Positions 43,153 to 55,500 of a stretch of DNA of 64,000 nucleotides are shown here, piece by piece. The stretch's first letter is position 1. The number at the start of each line of letters is the position of its first letter. The stretch is from Hevea brasiliensis (taxonomy: Eukaryota > Streptophyta > Magnoliopsida > Malpighiales > Euphorbiaceae): assembly GCF_030052815.1 (NCBI RefSeq), contig NC_079500.1:8070455-8134454 (forward strand), written 5' to 3'. The position numbers and the translations under genes are program-made. Below the pieces are notes generated by a model. It was not told where the DNA came from and searched no databases. It saw nothing but the letters and a program-made list of their open reading frames with translations.

Positions 43153-45997
43153 AGCTCCAAATGAAGGGCTAAAGAACTCCAATGGTCAAAGTGCCACACT
43201 TAAAAAATTATAAGCTTCAAGTGCCCAAACTTCAAAGCCAATATATCCTAAGGCCAAAGCTAAAAGCTTCAAATCACGAGGGCTATGAGCTCTAAAGGCC
43301 ACAATGCATCGAAATATAAAGGAAGACCTATGAAGACTCCTTAAAGAGTCATGGCGACTTCTCAATGCAATAAAGAAAATGAGAGCTCTTGATTAAACTC
43401 GAAATTCCTTACTATTAACCTTTACATTGCTTAGAATTCTCTGTATGTATATTGAGCTCCAAAGATTGATTAGTCTCTTATGTCAATCATGTTCAATTAT
43501 AATAATTGCCACATTAAATGGGTTGTTATTTATCACTTAATATTTTACATACACAAATTGAAAATCCCATCCTCTTCACCACAACAATACAACCTCGTTC
43601 ATATGTCCATCAACCTTAATAGGCTTGTATCATTCCCAAAGAACATAATCGTACGAGTTCAATTTAGTTTAACGGATGGCATCCGAGTGGGCTACATCTA
43701 GCTTGGTTCAAGACAAAGAGGTTTCCCATGCACAAGTCATGAATAACTTGCGTTGGGGCAAAGGGCAACTGATACAATAAAGGATGTCCACTTCCTATTT
43801 GGTAATATAGAAATAAATAGCTAAAAGAATATGCCCCCTCATTAAAGAATATGCTTCCACCTAGAGGAACATGCCAAAGAATATGCAACACTCTCTACTT
43901 TCCCTATAAGTAGAGCGAGTTAAGAAAGTAAAGGATTCTCTCTCTTTCTCTCTCTCTGTATATATATATATTCACTAAAACAAATGTAATTATATTAATA
44001 ATACCAAAAATAATAAAAGAATTATAACTGTCAATAATGTTTATAACACAAATTTGATATTTTATATTTTCATTTCTTTATTTATATATAACTTACATAC
44101 ACATTTTTTTTAATAATGATCATTTATGTTATTATAAATTAATTTTCAACATGTTCATTTCTCTAATTTCTCAATTTTTTTTTTATTTTTCAATTTTCCT
44201 TTATAAATTCTTAATTGAAATTTCTATTCATTATTAAAAGCAATATCATGTTGAAAGAAAAGATTATTTAATTGTAATTGTATAGATAATTTTATGATAT
44301 ATATATATATAGTTATAAGCGTAATTGTATAAGAAAAGATTACAATTTAATTAGGGGTGTGCACATTATCATTATAAGCGAAAAATCAAACCAACGCATT
44401 TTAATTCGGTTTTTTGGTTGATTAGTTTGGTTTTGGTTTTCTTTTATTTTTTATTTTTTATTTTCTCTCTCTCTCACTCTTTATGATTAAAAGGAGAAAA
44501 TGTTGAATATATATGTATCCAAAGATCTGCTCTAGAATAAACTAAAAGAGAATAAAGACAACATATATAAAAGTATTGAGGTATAAAAAAAAAAAAAAAA
44601 TTAATCCAACTTAGTACATGCTCCTGTGCCATTCAACATGCCCTGTACTGAATTCATTATTTCTTGGCATGCCCCATGTTGAATTCGGAAGAAGAGTTTC
44701 CCTATAAAGCTAATGCGGTACGCCCTACGAGCATGGGACATGCCATGAGCTTCTTTGTTGTGCGTGCCCTGCAGCATGGGGATGGTGCAGGGTATGCAAA
44801 TCTCTATTTGTGATTCTTAAGCAAATTTTTTTCAATTTTTTCACAACTTAGACTTTCAAATCACTTTAAATTATCTCCACTTGCACTATTAATTTTCAAA
44901 ATACCTTTTAACCTATTAAAAATATGAAAATTTTATAAATTAATTATAAAAAAAAAACTAAAATTAATGCATAACTAAAATAAAAATTAAAAAATAAAAT
45001 AAACATAAAATTATTCTAAAATATGTATATGAAATACATGTATCAATATACAACTGGTAAAAATCGGTGTTCGATGACATATAATTTACTATTTGCATAT
45101 ATTAATATTGATATTTGTTGGCCAAAACTCTTAAACAACATGTTAAATTTGTTTTAGGATGATTTTTTTTTGTAAACATTTGTTATTTTTTTTTATATAA
45201 TTATATAAGAAAACATAAATAACAATATTGCATTCATATAAAGATCTAAAATTATAAAATTCTATTTTAATTGTAAATTTTTCATAATAAATCTCACTTT
45301 TTCTCATACTCATTCACAACTTTTTAATTTCTTATTTAATTGTTATATTCTCACTTTTGTTAACATAAATTTATAAGGCTAAATGATTAAAAAAAAATAC
45401 AAACCTTTATAAGTTTTTCAATTTTAACAAAATATTTTAATTTTATCAATTTAGTTTCAAATTTTTGCATTAATTTTAATTTTAACAATTAACTTAATTA
45501 TAATATTTAATTAATAAAAATAATGAAAATATTTTGCCAACTACATTATAAAATTGCTAAAGAAGATAATCCCGGGGAAAAGCCAATGCCCAAATACAGT
45601 TCAGAACCTTTTTTTTTTAATTATTTTTTATATGCAAAAGATTTACTCAGAAGGAAGAAATAGGTAAGGGGAAAAACAGAGCCACCAGGCCCTAACCCCT
45701 TGCAGCCACCTAGAACTATAACCACCAGTTAATGAAAAAACCCCTTACAATTACAAACACAACAAAGAATGACCAACAGTTCTATACAAACACAGCATAC
45801 ACCAACCTATAAACATGATGTTACAAAATGATTTGATTCTCTGCAAGTTCATAACCAAGCTCTGCTAGCATTTTTTTCGAAAAAAAAAAACAAAAAGGGA
45901 AGCAACATGAAGAAATGCTCATAAACACTCAAACGTTTGTTTACACAATTCAAGCTGAAGAAGAAATTTTAGCGAGTTGATTGAAATTTGACAAAAA

Positions 45998-46811
45998 CTA
46001 AAAGCCAGAATCGTTCACAAACGGATGCTTCAAAAGCTCATCAGCAGTTTGACGCTTATTTGGATTGCGTTTCAGACACTGCTTGATAAAATCTAGTGCA
46101 TTCTCTGACAAAGAATAATTAGGAAGATGATCTATAATTGACCCTTTTTGAACTTCCAATTCTAGATTTGCATTCAAATTTTTCAAATGAGAGTATGGAA
46201 TATTCCTGATTAACATCTCCAAGACGGTGCAGCCAAAGCTCCAAATATCAGCTTTAAATCCATACTCTTTGTCCTGTTTTATAACCTCCAGGGCCATCAA
46301 TTTATTGTCCCATGCCGAGACTTCATAAGACTATTTAATTCAGCCACTCTTGCCAATCCAAAATCCGTAATTTTCACACATCCTTTCTCATCCACCAATA
46401 TATTTGCACAGTTAATGTCTCTGTGGACTACCTTTCGCTCATGAAGATACTTCAAACCTTCCAGTATCTGTTTGCTGTAGTGGGACACTTGGGAATCTTT
46501 CAGTTTAAAACATTTATATACTTGTCGGAGGAGCCTGTACTTATAAGCTCAAGAAAAATATTGACCGTTGACTCCTCCTCTTCAGTGCCATAATATTTAA
46601 CAATATTTGGATGACTGAATTGACACAATAAATTAACCTCTTGGTTAATTTTGTCAATTTCTCCTTTATTTTTAATTTTTATTACCTTTACGGCAAAAAA
46701 GAAACCACCAGCAGCATAACCCTTGTACACATCTCCGAAACCCCCTCTTCCCAGCTTCTTACCATCCTTTTGCCACTTTGACTTCGTAATCTTCAGTCTT
46801 TGTCTATTAAT
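45998..46811 (-). CDS. UPL5/MEKK1 fusion gene, exon 3, right-arm copy (frame broken)
   Basis: This is the counterpart of 11618-12436 but five bases shorter. A 3-nt in-frame difference gives [12 protein letters not shown], closer to the usual MEKK glycine loop than LGAGGFG in the left arm. Single-base losses near 46528 (after ELISTGS) and near 46298 (in the WMAPEV region) break the frame into three pieces (46500-46730, 46297-46488, 45998-46300). Substitutions include HRDIN in place of HRDIK, hitting the catalytic-loop Lys, and ALE in place of APE. If real, this copy is a dead kinase. The same positions are intact in the left arm, so sequence quality must be excluded first. Confidence 0.8.
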
Positions 46812-47161
46812 CTGCCAAATTTCAACAAACTATCTCTATTAAAATTTGATAGAAATTGCAGTAATAATCATGGTTATGCTAATGAAACTTGATATCCCGG
46901 AACATTTCTTTTAAAACATTTGCAACATTTATAATAAAACCATGAAATTGCTGAAAGGTCCTAAAGAAAAGTCCAAAAGCCTATAATTGCTGTAGAAAGA
47001 TGAGAAAACAAGTTCTTTATTTCCAAAGAAGATTCCCCTACTAAAGCAACTCATGTAATAAAATTTTGAAATCAATTTTCAGAGCTTTGATAAGTATTGA
47101 AAACGTATAGGAAAAAATAGTTATGCTTTAGTAACACAATGGAAATTCTGTAAGCACATAC

Positions 47162-47606
47162 CTTCAGGAACTGGGACATCAGAGGTTCACTTTCATTGTT
47201 GCCATGATTCACATGCGTTCTCTCACAAGAATTAAATCCAAGATTTAAGTCTCCTTTTAGCACCAGGTTAATATCATCAAGATCTATTCCCCAATAAGTT
47301 AACAGTTCGATGATTGATTTTCCAAAAACACTGTCAAAGCCTTTTCGGAAAAAATATATTTGTTCAGAGATATACTTGATGAAGTCATCTCGAATTTGAT
47401 GATCAGCAAAACGTTCCTTAGCCTTGTTATTGTAAAAAGATGGATATGCATCTTTTACATCATCTCAGAAATATTCTTTCCAGCCAGTTGCAAAAGAAAC
47501 ACACGATGAAAGGCAACACCTACTTGTACTTCATGCATCAATGCCAATGCAATCACCTTACCAGAAAATTCAAAACAGTCGAAGTGTAATGGTTCTAACT
47601 TCAATT
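47162..47606 (-). CDS. UPL5/MEKK1 fusion gene, exon 2, right-arm copy (one base short)
   Basis: Both splice sites match the left arm, but the exon has 445 rather than 446 nt. The missing C falls at 47466 in a CCAG context (TCTCAGAAAT against TCTCCAGAAAT), breaking the frame in the middle of the HECT N-lobe. The rest of the exon is essentially identical to 12787-13232. Confidence 0.82.
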
Positions 47607-48141
47607 CTGCATATATATCAAAGTGAAAAAAGAATCTATCCTTAACAGCAGGGCAAGGTAGTTTCTGAAATGATAGTAAATTATCACAAACTTAATTATG
47701 ATTTGATCATATGAACAGGACAGAATCCAACGGTACTTTTAAATTAAACCCAGAAACACATTTCTACACAACTCAACTATGAAATTTTAATTACCCTATG
47801 CAAAACTTCAATACTTAGGACCTCACTCGGACACACCTAATGTACACACCCTAGCATAAATATTTCCTTACACTACACTAAGGGCCTAATTCTTCATTAC
47901 ACTAATGAATCAGTAATCAAAGTATATATTGCAATATTTAATAATATGAATATCCACCAGCGAGCTGCTGTCTTAGCACTATGAGGTTTTGAATTGTATA
48001 TTTAATAATAGTATCTTATAAATTAAATATATGATAAATTTGTTACAAAAAGCTTACATCAATCATTTCTCAAGGAAAAAAGCAGGACAAGTAACAATTG
48101 TGGATGCTATTCATAGCAAGGATCAAAAGATACGATCTTAC

Positions 48142-49612
48142 CGGGATTAGGATAGAACTTCATAGGATCATTTGAGCACGCCAGAAAGAGGAGATTTTGC
48201 GGTTTGAATATAGCTTGGCATAACTTGTATAACCAATCCTGCAATTTTTTAGGACTGGTAATATTGTTATTTTTCAATGACTCATACAACTCTTCGTCTA
48301 GAAATCTAGACCAGTGAATGAGTGGCTTGTAGAACTCAGCATCGAGTAATTTTTCCTCAGGGATCATCATCATCGTAACTAAATGCATCCTGGATTTCGA
48401 ATCAATCACATCATTGTGCTTAAGAAGCCAATGATAATCATCTTTCCTAGAAGTTATTTAAAGTATCATCTGTAGTGAAATCTGCTGGTTCATTAATACA
48501 TGCTGAAATTGCTTTTGTTCATTCTCCCAAAGTTGAGAAATGCTGTTTAGCTCTTTCAAAATGTCCAGATACACAATCGAAACAGAATGCAACCAACCAC
48601 TTGTTTCGAATATTCTTGCTGTCTCTGGTATAAGTCTAAGATTATTCTCCATTTTATTCAACAGGTAACTAAATTCACCTTTAATTTGTGTTGACAACGA
48701 ATCAACTATAGACTTATCCTCCTCTTTGGCATTATCTATACCACAAATTGCATTACGTAATACGCCTGAAAATACCTGGAATTCACGAAAACAAAATTTC
48801 AATGACTCAATGAGTGGGATTGTATATGAGTTTGGATTTGATTCCTGCATCTTACTCAATAGGATGCTTAAGGTATCTGCCATCTCAATAAACCAGGATC
48901 TAATTTGGAAAATTGAGCGTAGGTCACTAAGGTTACCTCTTTCCAACAACTGCTTTAGAGTAGTCCGCCATTGCTGATACAGAGCATCACCATATACCGT
49001 TCTAAGCGAAGCACAAAATTCTAATGCTAAATGTGTACATCTATCAACAGAAACATTTGGACAATTCGATATTTTTTCCATGGAAAACCTTATCAAAGCA
49101 GAAGCATAGGCTTTGTATTCTGGAATTGCTGAGCTGTAAAGCATAACCAAAGTCGCAGGGACAGAATACGAACTCATAAGATTCTCCGATTCCTCCTTTG
49201 TTTCAATTTCCAACAATTCTTCAATCGTCATCCAGTCGTCCTGAAGAGTATCTTCGGAGAGAAATTCCCCTCGGCATATGCGACAAATGTTTGAACTCAT
49301 TTGGTGAATCCTTTGGATAAATACCGATGTTTCATCAAATCCAAGCTTCAATTCGAGGCAATCGTCGTTTTGAATTGAGTAGTCTTCAAGTGTCTGCCAC
49401 CGCTGTAGCTGCTCCCCCTTATAATATAATTTCTGTTCCGTAACTGGAATTTTACAGTCCCATAGAATTGCCTTGTGGATAGCCTTCACTAGAGTTTTAG
49501 ATTCAAAACAGCGCCGTAGAAGATCTTTCCCGTTCGGCAATAGGACAGAAAATCGAATGGAATCGGATTTTCTGTTTTCCATCTGCTCTGGATCAGTAGT
49601 GGCACAAAACAA
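48142..49612 (-). CDS. UPL5/MEKK1 fusion gene, exon 1, right-arm copy (one in-frame stop)
   Basis: The exon is 1471 nt, the length expected from the splice phases. The frame is open from ATG 49612 to a stop at 48458-48460, where the left arm reads KTTRKDD; five clustered base changes around 48450-48472 create the stop. Downstream the frame continues to the donor (48107-48409 is open). This copy supplies the uninterrupted link between the ubiquitin-like domain (KLYYKGEQLQRWQTLEDYSI) and the UPL5 middle region that is lost in the left arm. An MSSNICRICRGEF stretch after the ubiquitin-like domain holds two Cys in a CxxC pattern. Confidence 0.87.
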
Positions 49613-52279
49613 AGTTTGAAAATATTTGTTCCTTAAATAGAGATTATATTGTTTATAAAATTATTTTTCTTTTATTTTTTTCCTTTTATTTAAACAGTGA
49701 AAAGAGAATAAAATTATTTTTTCTCCTCACTTTAACCTTTTTTTTTTTTTCCCTTTTGACTCTAAAATTAAGAGATAGCGTAAACCTCACGACCGACTGT
49801 CGGTTGCTTTTATGTGCATTTTTAATTTACTAATGGAACACAAAGAAAAGAACAACGATTCCATTGTTTTCTTTCACATTGGAAGACTTTTGAACTAAAA
49901 TGTCTCTGGTCCGCAAGCTGCCTTAAATAAAATAACTTTAGTTGACCTAATAACAGCTTTTATTTTTGTACTGTTGCTCACCTACTCTGCCAAATAAAAT
50001 ATAACAAATCACATTTATTCAAATATTTGAGTCTGATTTAATTTTAATTTTTTTATTAAAATTTATTAAAAAAATTAAAAATTTTAATATTTTCATAATT
50101 ATAGTCAAAACTTTAAATTATATGTATTATAGTTCAATTTTAATTAGTTGTAACAACTATAATCAAAGTAACTAAATTGTTATTTACCAAATGATTCAAT
50201 AAACTTCTTTACAGAAAATATGCCAAGATTATGAACTCATAGAAAAACTTTTGAATCATTTGGAAAAGATCAACATATCAACCTGCTCAAAGATGTAGTA
50301 AATATTCATTTGAGATGTTACAAATCGGATACAGTATTAATGATGAAGACACTTGTGTACTAAAAGATTTTTGTGCACGATCTTGACTAGATTTTTAATA
50401 GAGGCAAATTATAGTTTACTATTTTTTGCCTATTTTTAAAAGTTAAAAGATTTATTTATTATTCAAATAGTAAATTGACTTATTTGATCTATTTTTAAAA
50501 TTTAAAGGATTTCTACGACTATTAACTCATTCTTTAAAGGCCAAAAATAAGCCTTTTGCAATATATGATTTCAACTATGAAAAGTAAATTATCATTTAAA
50601 TTTTATAGTTAATTGTCATTTAAGTTATATCAAGACTATATACTTTTCTTCCATATATATATATAGACACAAATCAGACTAACACCTAACAACTGAAATT
50701 TTTAAAATATAAATATTTTTAATTTTAATATTATTAATTTATTTAAATATTTTTTCATGCAATTATTTTAAAATTTTAAATTTTCATTTTGATTATCGAA
50801 TTTGATTGTATTAAAACTTATATATATTATTATTTTTTTTAATTTTAATTTTGTGTTATTGTTGACTTCTTCTTCCTCCTCCTCTCCCATTACCTCCTTC
50901 CCTGCCATTCTTGCGCTGGCTGGCAAGACTCCATACGGCACCAACAACATACGATGGTGCTTCTTAGGTGAAGAACAGCAGCTAGTAGCTAGGAGAAAGA
51001 AATGCAAAGGCCAAAACTTCTCTCTCCCATTTCTTGCAATCTAGACCTCCATTCCGCTACCCCACCACTGCCAATCAACCCACCGTCAATCCAGAAGTAT
51101 TTTCTGACTAGCCTTACCGCTAATAGCCATCGGAAACGCATGAAACAGAGAGAGAAAGATGGTTTCACCACTTTGCCGCTAAATTCCGGCCGATCCAGCC
51201 GTTGAATTAGCGATCCGAGACCACTCCAGGTAGCTGCATACTCCCCCTCCCCCTACATTTGTAATAAAGAAAAAGGTAAATTTTGGATGAAAATTTTTAG
51301 TGATAAATTAATAATATTAGTCACTAAAACTAAGATTTTAATAAATATAAAAGAATTATTAATTAGAACAATAAATGTATATCATAAAGACAAAAAGTAT
51401 TTTACTACTTGTTTGGTTCAAATGAACCATTTCCTGAAAACTCTATTTTCAAGAAATAAGTTATCAATTCTGTAAGTTATCTAAGTAAAAGAAAAGAATT
51501 ATCTTTTACTTTTTAGAAAGTGGGCTTTTAGAAAGTGGGCGCTTACTCTTAATTAAAGAAATCATTTTTACACTTCAAGAACTTACAATTCCCTAACTTA
51601 TTTACTCCCAACCAAATAAGGTCTGTCTAAAAAATTAAGTATGATAGATAATTATTATATTGGTTTCTATATATTTATCTGTAAAATATTATTTTGTAGT
51701 AGTCCTTACAAACTTGTTGCCTTACCCAGAATAAAAACAAATTAGAATCCTGAAATAAAAGGGATTTACAATCTAAAACATCATGATCAAATTTTGATCA
51801 ATCTTGGGAAGTAATCTATCTTTATTACTCCATTGTCACATGCAACATCTAAAAAAAATAAAAAAGAATATGTCACATGAGCATGCCAGATATATAATTA
51901 ATATTTATATTAATTAGTTATGTACATAATTAAATATTTATAAAATATATGAGCATACCAGATATATAATTAATATTGAAATTGTAAAAATAATCAATAT
52001 CCAACTCACAGACGAGTACACTGTACTACAGCTAATCCAACTGGAAGGAGAAGATGGCCTGCATCGATCACCTAAATATACACACTGACCTCTATCAAAA
52101 GACTGACAAAATTAAATAATTAATTTAAGCCATAGAATCAAAATAAATCCTAAAGTTTTGCTAAAATTTTGACAGAATTTTTCCTATAACTGGACCTAAC
52201 TCTCCTGTAAAAAAATGAACCAACAATAATACACTGGGCCTCAGGCCCACAACAACAATTATAATACCCATGCGGGGCC

Positions 52280-52284
52280 TACAA
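52280..52284 (+). repeat. Target-site duplication TACAA, left (copia, right arm)
   Basis: TACAA precedes the LTR start at 52285 and is paired with 63009-63013. The flanking sequence GCGGGGCC is the same as in the left arm. Confidence 0.95.
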
Positions 52285-53676
52285 TGTTGACCCCGTGTAG
52301 CTCAAAATGAGCATTGATTTTGATGATAACAAAACTCAAAGAGAATCTATCTAACCTAACCTTAAAGTGATGTGTAGATTCTTTGTCTTATGCATAAAGA
52401 ACCTTTGAAGTTGCATCGAAGAAGAAAAGATACTCAAAGGCATTCCAAGACAAATCCAAAATGAGAAAAAGACTATGGAAGCCAAGACTCAAAGAAAAGG
52501 TATGAAAAGTATAGCGTTAGAGTCTTAGGCCTTTTTGTGAAAAAGAATGGATGAGAATTTAGTCATATGGAGCTCAAAAATGAAAATTTATTTTCTGATT
52601 ACTTTTCTTATCATGACCTTGAACACAACCATTGAAACATTTTTCAAAGGTCTAAATCATTTTACATTGCAAGTTGAGACATGCATTGTTGACTTAGTTT
52701 CCTAAGCGGTTTGCTAAAATTTTCGGTTTGCTAATATGTTTGCTAAAAACATTAGTTTGCTAACAGTTCTTGCTTGCTCCTAAAATTTTATTAGTTTGCT
52801 AAGCTGTCGGAGTGCTCAACCGCACAAAGGACAATATAACGGCCATTTTGTCTTGGGCAGTGTGTATAACGTTCCAAAAGGGTTTCAAGCGGTCTAAAAT
52901 AATTTGGGACTATAAATACACCTTCTTTACTTCATTTACAATTTAATGAAAGCTTACATTTGATCTCAACATTGAATTTTCATTTATTGCTTTCATTCAA
53001 GAGCATTTAAAGATTTTGAGCTACCATTGGCAAATCAACTCATCTCTTCTTTATAGTTTGATTTGTATTGAGTAAGAGTGAGTGTTGAAATATTGAATTG
53101 CATTCAAGAGAGGTTGTACAAGCACCTATTGAAGCTTGGAAGTGTAAGTGCTTGTGATAGCACTTGTGGAGGTTTCAAGCTACCTTGGTGTAAAAGCTTG
53201 GTGTTGAGAAATTGTAAAGGGCTTTTGGTCTCTTGCCTTCAAAAGAGCAAATAGTGGAGAAAAGACTCAAAGAGGGTTCTTTGAGAGAGTGGATGTAGGC
53301 TAGCTAAGCCGAACCACTATAAAATCCTTGTGTTTGATTTCTCTAACCTTTACCTCTTTACTTTTATGCAATTTAAATTTCTTTTCTCATATACATGATA
53401 GTGAATGTTGGTTAAATAGATTGAGTTGTTAAATTTGTGGACATATTGAGAGACTTGAGAAAATTAGTTGATAAATGCTTTATTAGAGATTGCCATATAC
53501 ATTGATTGAGAATTGAATTACAACATAGAAACACATTGTTGAAGCACATATTACTTTCTCGTTATATAGAAGAATCACATATTTGAACAAAGCCACAATT
53601 TTTCATTAGGCTATAAGCAAGGGTAGAAAAATTGTTAAAGTCAATTCACCCCCTCTTGGACTATTTTGGGACAACA
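52285..53676 (+). repeat. 5' LTR (copia, right arm)
   Basis: The LTR is 1392 bp with TGTTGACCCCGTG and GGGACAACA ends. TATA box at 52911. The cluster at 52684-52830 departs from the other LTRs at CAG/CTG positions, for example GCATTGTTG where the others have GCAGCTGTTG. Confidence 0.95.
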
Positions 53677-53679
53677 AAT

Positions 53680-53690
53680 TGGTATCGAGC
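53680..53690 (+). other. Primer-binding site (right arm)
   Basis: TGGTATCGAGC is the same one-base-short version of the initiator tRNA-Met site as in the left arm. Confidence 0.85.
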
Positions 53691-53733
53691 TTGACTCTCT
53701 TGCTTAGGTATTACAACCTTAGAGTGATCCATA

Positions 53734-55500
53734 ATGGCTCGTTCATCTAGTATTACTGCCGGTATACCTGCACCTTTAGTTGAAGGCTACTCAATCACTA
53801 GACCACCGCTTTTCAATGGCACTAATTATTCATTTTGGAAAGTAAGAATGAGAAATTTCATACAATCTGTAGATATTGATGCATGGAGAATTATTAAAAA
53901 TGGTCCACATGTTCCTCAAAAGAATGGTCTGGAACTACAAAAGTTCCAAAACATGAAGATGAATATGATGACAATGATTGGAAGAAAATCTCTATAAATG
54001 CTAAAGCTATTAATATTTTGCATTGCTCACTTGACCTTAATGAATACAATCGTGTTTGAGGATGTCAATCGCTAAGCAAATTTGGGATAAGCTTGAAGTG
54101 ACTTATGAAGGAACGATGTTGTTAAAGAGTCGAGCAAACCTTACGATTCGAGATTATGAGTTGTTTGATATGAGGCCAGGAGAATCAATTGCAGATATGA
54201 GTACAAGGTTTACCGATCTTGTAAATCTTCTCAAAGCACTTGGTAAAAAATTTGAGGAAGCTGAACTTGTGAAGAAAATTCTTAGATCACTTCCAAAGTC
54301 TTGGGAAGCAAAAACAACGATTATCAAGATACCAAAGATTTCAAAACGTTCACCTATGATGAACTCATTGGTTCTCTCATTGCACATGAGATGGTATACA
54401 AGAAGGATGAAGTTGAATATGAGCAAAAGAAGAAGAAAAGCATTGCTCTCAAATCAAACAAAGATGAAGATAAGAAGAAAGGAGTTGCATTCAAAGCTGA
54501 CTCAAGTGACAACTCAAGTGTTTCAAGTGATGATGAAGATGAAATGGCTGTGCTTGCAAGAAAATTTAAAAGAGCTTTCAAGAAAGGAGGAAGCAAATAC
54601 AAGAAATTCTTGAAAAAGCATACTCCTAAGGACAAGTACTTTAAAGATTCAAAAGAAGAAATTGTATGTTATGAGTGTCACAAACTGGACATATCAAGCC
54701 CAAATGTCCATTGCTCAAAAAGAAGAAAGGAAAAGAAGATAGGAGCAAGAAAGCTATGAAAGTAGTATGGAGCAACAGTGAAGAGTCTTCAAATGATGAA
54801 TCAAGTGACAAAGAGGCTGCTCTTCTTTGTTTGATGGCATGTGAGGAGAAAGTTGAGAGCTCACAAAAAGATGAAGAAAGCGACAATGAGGTAAATTCTT
54901 ATGAATCTCCTAATGTAGAAGAACTTGAACTTGCATTTGCTAGAGTATATGATGAGTATAGAAATTACAAGAAAAAGTGCACTAAAATGAATTTAGAGAT
55001 TGAATCATTGAGATCACAAAATATTGCCATGTCCAATGTGTATAAAGAAAATGAATTTTACAAAGGACAAATTGCTTTGTTTAAAGAATTAGACTTAGAG
55101 TTGAAAATATCAAAAGAAACATGTGAGATGCTCATTGAGAAAAATAAAGTTCTTGAAACTAAGGTAGAGTCTTTGACAAATGATTTAGCAAAATTCACAA
55201 AAGGAAAAGAAACTCTAGATGTACTTCTTGGAAACCAAAGAATTAGAGTGAAAAATATGGAATTGGTTTTGATGGTTTCATGAACTATGACAAATATAAG
55301 AATCATTTCATTAAAGCATCTACATCTTCCTTGCCTAATGTTACATGTTATTACTGCAATAAAAGAGGTCATATGATTAGCTCTTGTGCATTTAGGAAAG
55401 GTCATCTTAAGACAAAGAAGGTATGGGTACCAAAGGGAACCTTACCTAAGGTCACTAACCCCAAGGACCCAAAGTTGCTTGGGTACCTAAAGCTAAATGA
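53734..55500 (+). CDS. gag (copia, right arm), several frame breaks
   Basis: The ATG at 53734 opens an 87-codon stretch: MARSSSITAGIP, then the UBN2-type PPLFNGTNYSFWKVRM motif that is scrambled in the left arm. Later pieces give the capsid core (54056-54340), the charged linker (54301-54759), the coiled coil (54675-55283) and the second knuckle (55280-55504). The first knuckle is damaged by a 2-base loss near 54687 (CACAAACTGGACAT against CACAAACCTGGACAT and its context). The stop overlaps the pol ATG in an ATGA, as in the left arm. Confidence 0.82.
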
